A stretch of 64,000 nt of DNA from Gnetum montanum (Eukaryota > Streptophyta > Gnetopsida > Gnetales > Gnetaceae): the NCBI GenBank assembly GCA_015680685.1, contig MNCI01008971.1, positions 242,326 to 306,325 of the forward strand, written 5' to 3'. Both the position numbers and the translations under genes were made by a program. The notes under the pieces were generated by a model. That model was not told the DNA's origin. It saw only the letters and a list, made by a program, of their open reading frames with translations, and did not search any database. Positions 61,301-64,000 of this stretch are shown here, one piece after another (position 1 is the first letter of the stretch; every line of letters starts with the position of its first letter).

Positions 61301-63227
61301 GGGACTACAGCTCTATACCCAGCTTGAATACATCGAATTCAACTTTTAATCATGATACAAATGGTGAGACACAGTTTCAAAGTATTGATATCATTTATCC
61401 AAAAGAGGGGACTTGGTGCCTAGGGTTGCGTCAGACCTCAAGCCTTCTTAATGAGTCAGATCGTCATCTTGGTACAATGTCAGTGTTTCTACAAGGTTGT
61501 CCAAGGCATTGTTCGAAGCATGGCTCCTGCCAGCATGCATATGAAGAAAGTGGGCTGATGCTGTATAGGTGTGTATTATCACTTATTGATTATTGCATGT
61601 TTTCAAATTGCGTTTTAGCAGAGTTTGACAAAAATAATTCATTCTTATGTTCAAACATTAAAAAAATAACTTTTTCCCCATTTTTTGAATAATTTGTGCA
61701 GCTACTGTAGTTGTGATCGGACACATGGAGGTTTTGATTGCTCAATTGAGCTGCTATCTCCCACTGGTACTTACACCCCTACTGTTTGTGCAATGACTAA
61801 ATAGATATGAAGGTAGAGGGCATTGTTTAAAATGGGTTTAAAGTGAAAGTACAAGGCGAATTCTTAACATTAAGAGTACAAGCTATATTATGTTCCAAAT
61901 GCTAAATGTTTGAACTGAGCCCCATGATGGAGGCATTGATGTTCAGTATTGCGTTATGTTCTTAGACTGCAATACCCTTATCTATCCTTTTTGACTATTC
62001 TCTCTTCCTTTTGGTGTTAATGCTAGTAGGCGAGAAAACAAATGTGATATCAAATATGATATCAGGTATTAAAAACCAGAATGCTAGCTTTGAGCAGTAT
62101 TTGATACCTTTCTTAATTAGTTCTTTTATATATAAGTGCTTAAAAATTATACTTGATAAATGATTGTTCTGATATATCCATTTTCAGGGCATAAAGTAGA
62201 GTCCTTGGCTCTAATATTATCAAATATTGCTGCCATTTTTCCTGCAGTATGGTCTATTCGTCAAAAGGTGAGTGATAATTTTGTTTCCATAAGAAACTTT
62301 TGAAGTTCAGTTGAAATATCTTTGCAATATGTTATGGCACTCATATTGGGCTGGGAAAGATCCTATTTTCTGGTAAAATTTTATATGTTTGCATTTATTT
62401 GTTTTTGTTGCAAGTCAGGGACGAATAAAGTGATCATACTCATTAGTAATTCCATTATACCTGTTCTGTTGTGTTGTGGGCCATTTTTTGTCCTGCAATT
62501 GTCAAATCCTGTAAACCGTGGACTAGATTTTCCAGGCACAGCAAACAAAATATTTTTTTAACACTAGGCAGTGTAGAACAGTGCAAAACTTTTAAAAACA
62601 AAAAGAAAAAAGAAAAAAGAAAAAAGAGGTATCTGCAGATGTGCATAATATGAGCAGTCATTACATGCCTCTATACCATTCGCCTGTTTGAAAAATTTTT
62701 TGTCTCTTTTAGTTATAAGTTAATCTTATCTAATGTGGTAAATGTGGAAGTGATTATGGCAATATGAAGAACCACGGGATTAAGATTCACAAAGGGCATG
62801 AACTTGCCAGACTTACGTAGGAATAAATACCTAGAGTGCATACTAGGAAAGCATAGAATATGATATTATATGAAAGAATAATCAAACATTAGCCAATGTC
62901 TACAGGAATGTTTCCTTGCCAACATATGTTCTTCCTGTACAGATGCCAAAATTAATTTGTCCTTGATGATCATGTTGTTCCTGATAAAGTATTTTGTTTT
63001 GACTTTCAAAAGTGAGGCTGTTTCTGAATTGTCATTTTGTGCATCTCTTGGAATCTGGAAATGTATCACTTAAAATGACATGTGAACTGCTGCTACAAGG
63101 GAGTTTTTTGACACCATTGCAGGCATATGCGGAGTGGATCATTTATACAGTAAGCGGGCTATCAAGTGCAATATATCATGCTTGTGATACTGGCGTCTGG
63201 TGTGCCCTATCATTTCATGTTCTACAG
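49710..63227 (+). CDS. EGF-like / TMEM8(PGAP6)-type membrane protein, 5' part (gene continues beyond window)
   Basis: Exons read: 49710-49914, perhaps 55357-55367, 57150-57237, 57923-58035, 59705-59773, 59964-60753, 61030-61568, 61702-61766, 62188-62267, 63123-63227; phases fit. Exon 1 has a signal peptide (LAEIWLLFVFATLASFCVA) then YPKIQLRKYEFRYYG. Next follow LLCIRSGAIPLP, GIFNGIGPERTQSKM, IGLWYIGVYAF, KEGTWCLGLRQ, an EGF-like domain (CPRHCSKHGSCQ...YCSCDRTHGGFDC), one membrane helix (SLALILSNIAAIFPAVW) and SSAIYHACDTGVWCALSF. The last has the Ser, His and Asp that mark the CREST hydrolase superfamily (TMEM8/PGAP6). Plant homologues with this order are known; the animal PGAP6 trims GPI anchors, which need not hold here. 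Two oddities: frame changes by +1 near 60190-60260, and the intron at 59774 starts GC. Remaining helices lie beyond 64000. Confidence 0.85.
52375..52560 (-). repeat. RTE-type LINE 3' end
   Basis: Minus strand ends AGTTGGGACAAGGTTAGGAT and then (ATGAT)-like tail, as in the copy at 63767-64000. Such ends are common in plant RTE LINEs. Confidence 0.6.
53380..53765. repeat. Tandem duplication of about 190 bp in an intron
   Basis: The halves share ATTAAATTATCT, CTAGAACT(G/C)CAAG and TCTTGACCAA at the same relative places, about 85 percent alike by eye. Confidence 0.75.
55295..55335. repeat. 41-base T run with a nearby N at 55353
   Basis: Homopolymer directly before a strong 3' splice site (TTNCAG at 55351-55356). 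Length is unsure in any assembly. Confidence 0.9.
55655..56260. repeat. Diverged tandem duplication of about 330 bp in an intron
   Basis: 55655-55900 and about 55995-56245 share the order GAAACCAC, TTTTAT(A/T)GA, AAATTCTCTGAA/AAATTTTCTGAA; clearly diverged. Confidence 0.5.
59253..59400 (-). mobile_element. tRNA-derived SINE, minus orientation
   Basis: Minus strand has GACTTGTTACTTGCATTATA, B-box-like GGTTCGATCCC, then a body with TTTAATAGATCCCTAG, shared with 63588-63766. Confidence 0.6.
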
Positions 63228-63587
63228 GTCTGTATGTTATTATATCTAATTTAGATGTGCTCAGCTACTTTTTTTATGAAGCTTTTTAGTTTGTTCAGAA
63301 TATTTTTTTAACTGTTTTAAATTTGAGTAATTTTTTTGTATGTCAGAAATTTTATTGGTCTGAATTTTAAAATCATGGTGGAACCTTAAAATCATAAAGA
63401 ATCAATATCTGCTAAATATTATTAGGAGAATGGCTGAAAGCTTGTTAGTTCTAGGAGATAGTTTCTCTTATTTCATTCGTTTTCCCTCAGTTATACTCTA
63501 CGGGCTACTCTTGTCAGTGTCTCAAGCTGATTTTGTTTCTGTATCGCTAAATTGATGTTGTATGCTTTTGGAGTGGCTGTTATTAAC

Positions 63588-63766
63588 TCACTGTTTGGTT
63601 AACGAGGTGTAGCTTGTCAGTAAGGCTTGTGACTTGCATCCTATAAGCTGGAGGTTGAATCCTATTGGGTATACTGGGATATCAAAGAATGTGTGTAAAA
63701 AGTATGGCTGAAGGTCACTTATATTTAATAGATCCCTAGCATGTCATATTCTCATAATCATCCTAG
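63588..63766 (+). mobile_element. tRNA-derived SINE, plus orientation
   Basis: GGTGTAGCTTGTCAGTAAGG, GACTTGCATCC, B-box-like GGTTGAATCC, body with TTTAATAGATCCCTAG. Same family as 59253-59400. It abuts the RTE tail at 63767. Confidence 0.6.
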
Positions 63767-64000
63767 CCGTATCTCAACTACATAGAGTCAGCTGTATAAG
63801 TTCTTTTGCCTTTTGCTTCTATTAAGAGCCCAAAAGCAGCAATATCCAGATCTTGGATGTCTTTCTTTATGCTAGCAAACCAGTTATGTTTTGGACTACC
63901 CTTTCTTGGTTCCCTTCAACTTTAATAAAGTGACCTTTACAATAAGAGCATTACGTGGTCTTCTCAGCACATGGCCATACCATCTAAGATTACTTTCCTT
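63767..64000 (-). mobile_element. RTE-type LINE, 3' part
   Basis: Minus strand from the right edge reads NLRWYGHVLRRPRNA, the common C-terminal motif of RTE/L1-like reverse transcriptase ORFs in plants, then a 3' UTR like 52375-52560. Runs off the window. Confidence 0.6.

Overview
The window is plant nuclear DNA. It has Ty3/gypsy retrotransposons of a type known only from plants, a plant-type EGF/TMEM8-like gene with long introns, and plant-like SINE and RTE-LINE pieces. Large nested elements and introns of several kb suggest a large genome, possibly a gymnosperm, but nothing in the sequence fixes the species.

Positions 1-47111 are mostly nested LTR retrotransposons. Element C (minus strand) is old. 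It has a 5' LTR at 41709-42566, a broken gag at 41583-39480, and an extra ORF from 37165 to 35645 that resumes at 1068-1. Element A (plus strand, 1074-35639) sits inside that extra ORF with a 5-bp target duplication ATGAT. Element B (minus strand, 15494-33541) sits inside A just before A's polypurine tract, with target duplication CTCCA. A and B are relatives in the Tat/Ogre-like lineage: gag-protease, then a long spacer, then RT, a degenerate RNase H, a second plant/archaeal-type RNase H, and integrase. A fourth, mostly deleted element D (minus, 42662-46707, target duplication CTTGG) carries an integrase remnant and an N gap.

The most notable content is a gene on the strand opposite to gag-pol, placed between protease and RT in both A and B. 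In B it runs 22236-26697 on the plus strand. I can assemble it as 8 exons with 7 GT-AG introns in one continuous frame of 1060 codons, with a TATA box upstream and AATAAA downstream. It has five in-frame stops. Its N-terminal third resembles plant NLI-interacting-factor/FCP1-type HAD phosphatases, but the catalytic Asp motifs are lost; a long coiled coil lies near the C-terminus. In A the orthologous gene is shorter: two exons, 164 residues, no stop. Intron 1 of each copy is filled with the same short motif that fills that element's LTR: GTCACGC in A and the palindrome GCGTATACGC in B.

Positions 47112-48300 hold a decayed LINE (ORF1-like and endonuclease-like). From 49710 to the right edge lies the one apparent host gene, a secreted/membrane protein with a signal peptide, an EGF-like domain and the start of a TMEM8/PGAP6-type (CREST) membrane domain. 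It has very long introns, continues beyond the window, and shows one apparent frameshift near 60200. Its introns carry SINE, RTE and tandem duplications.
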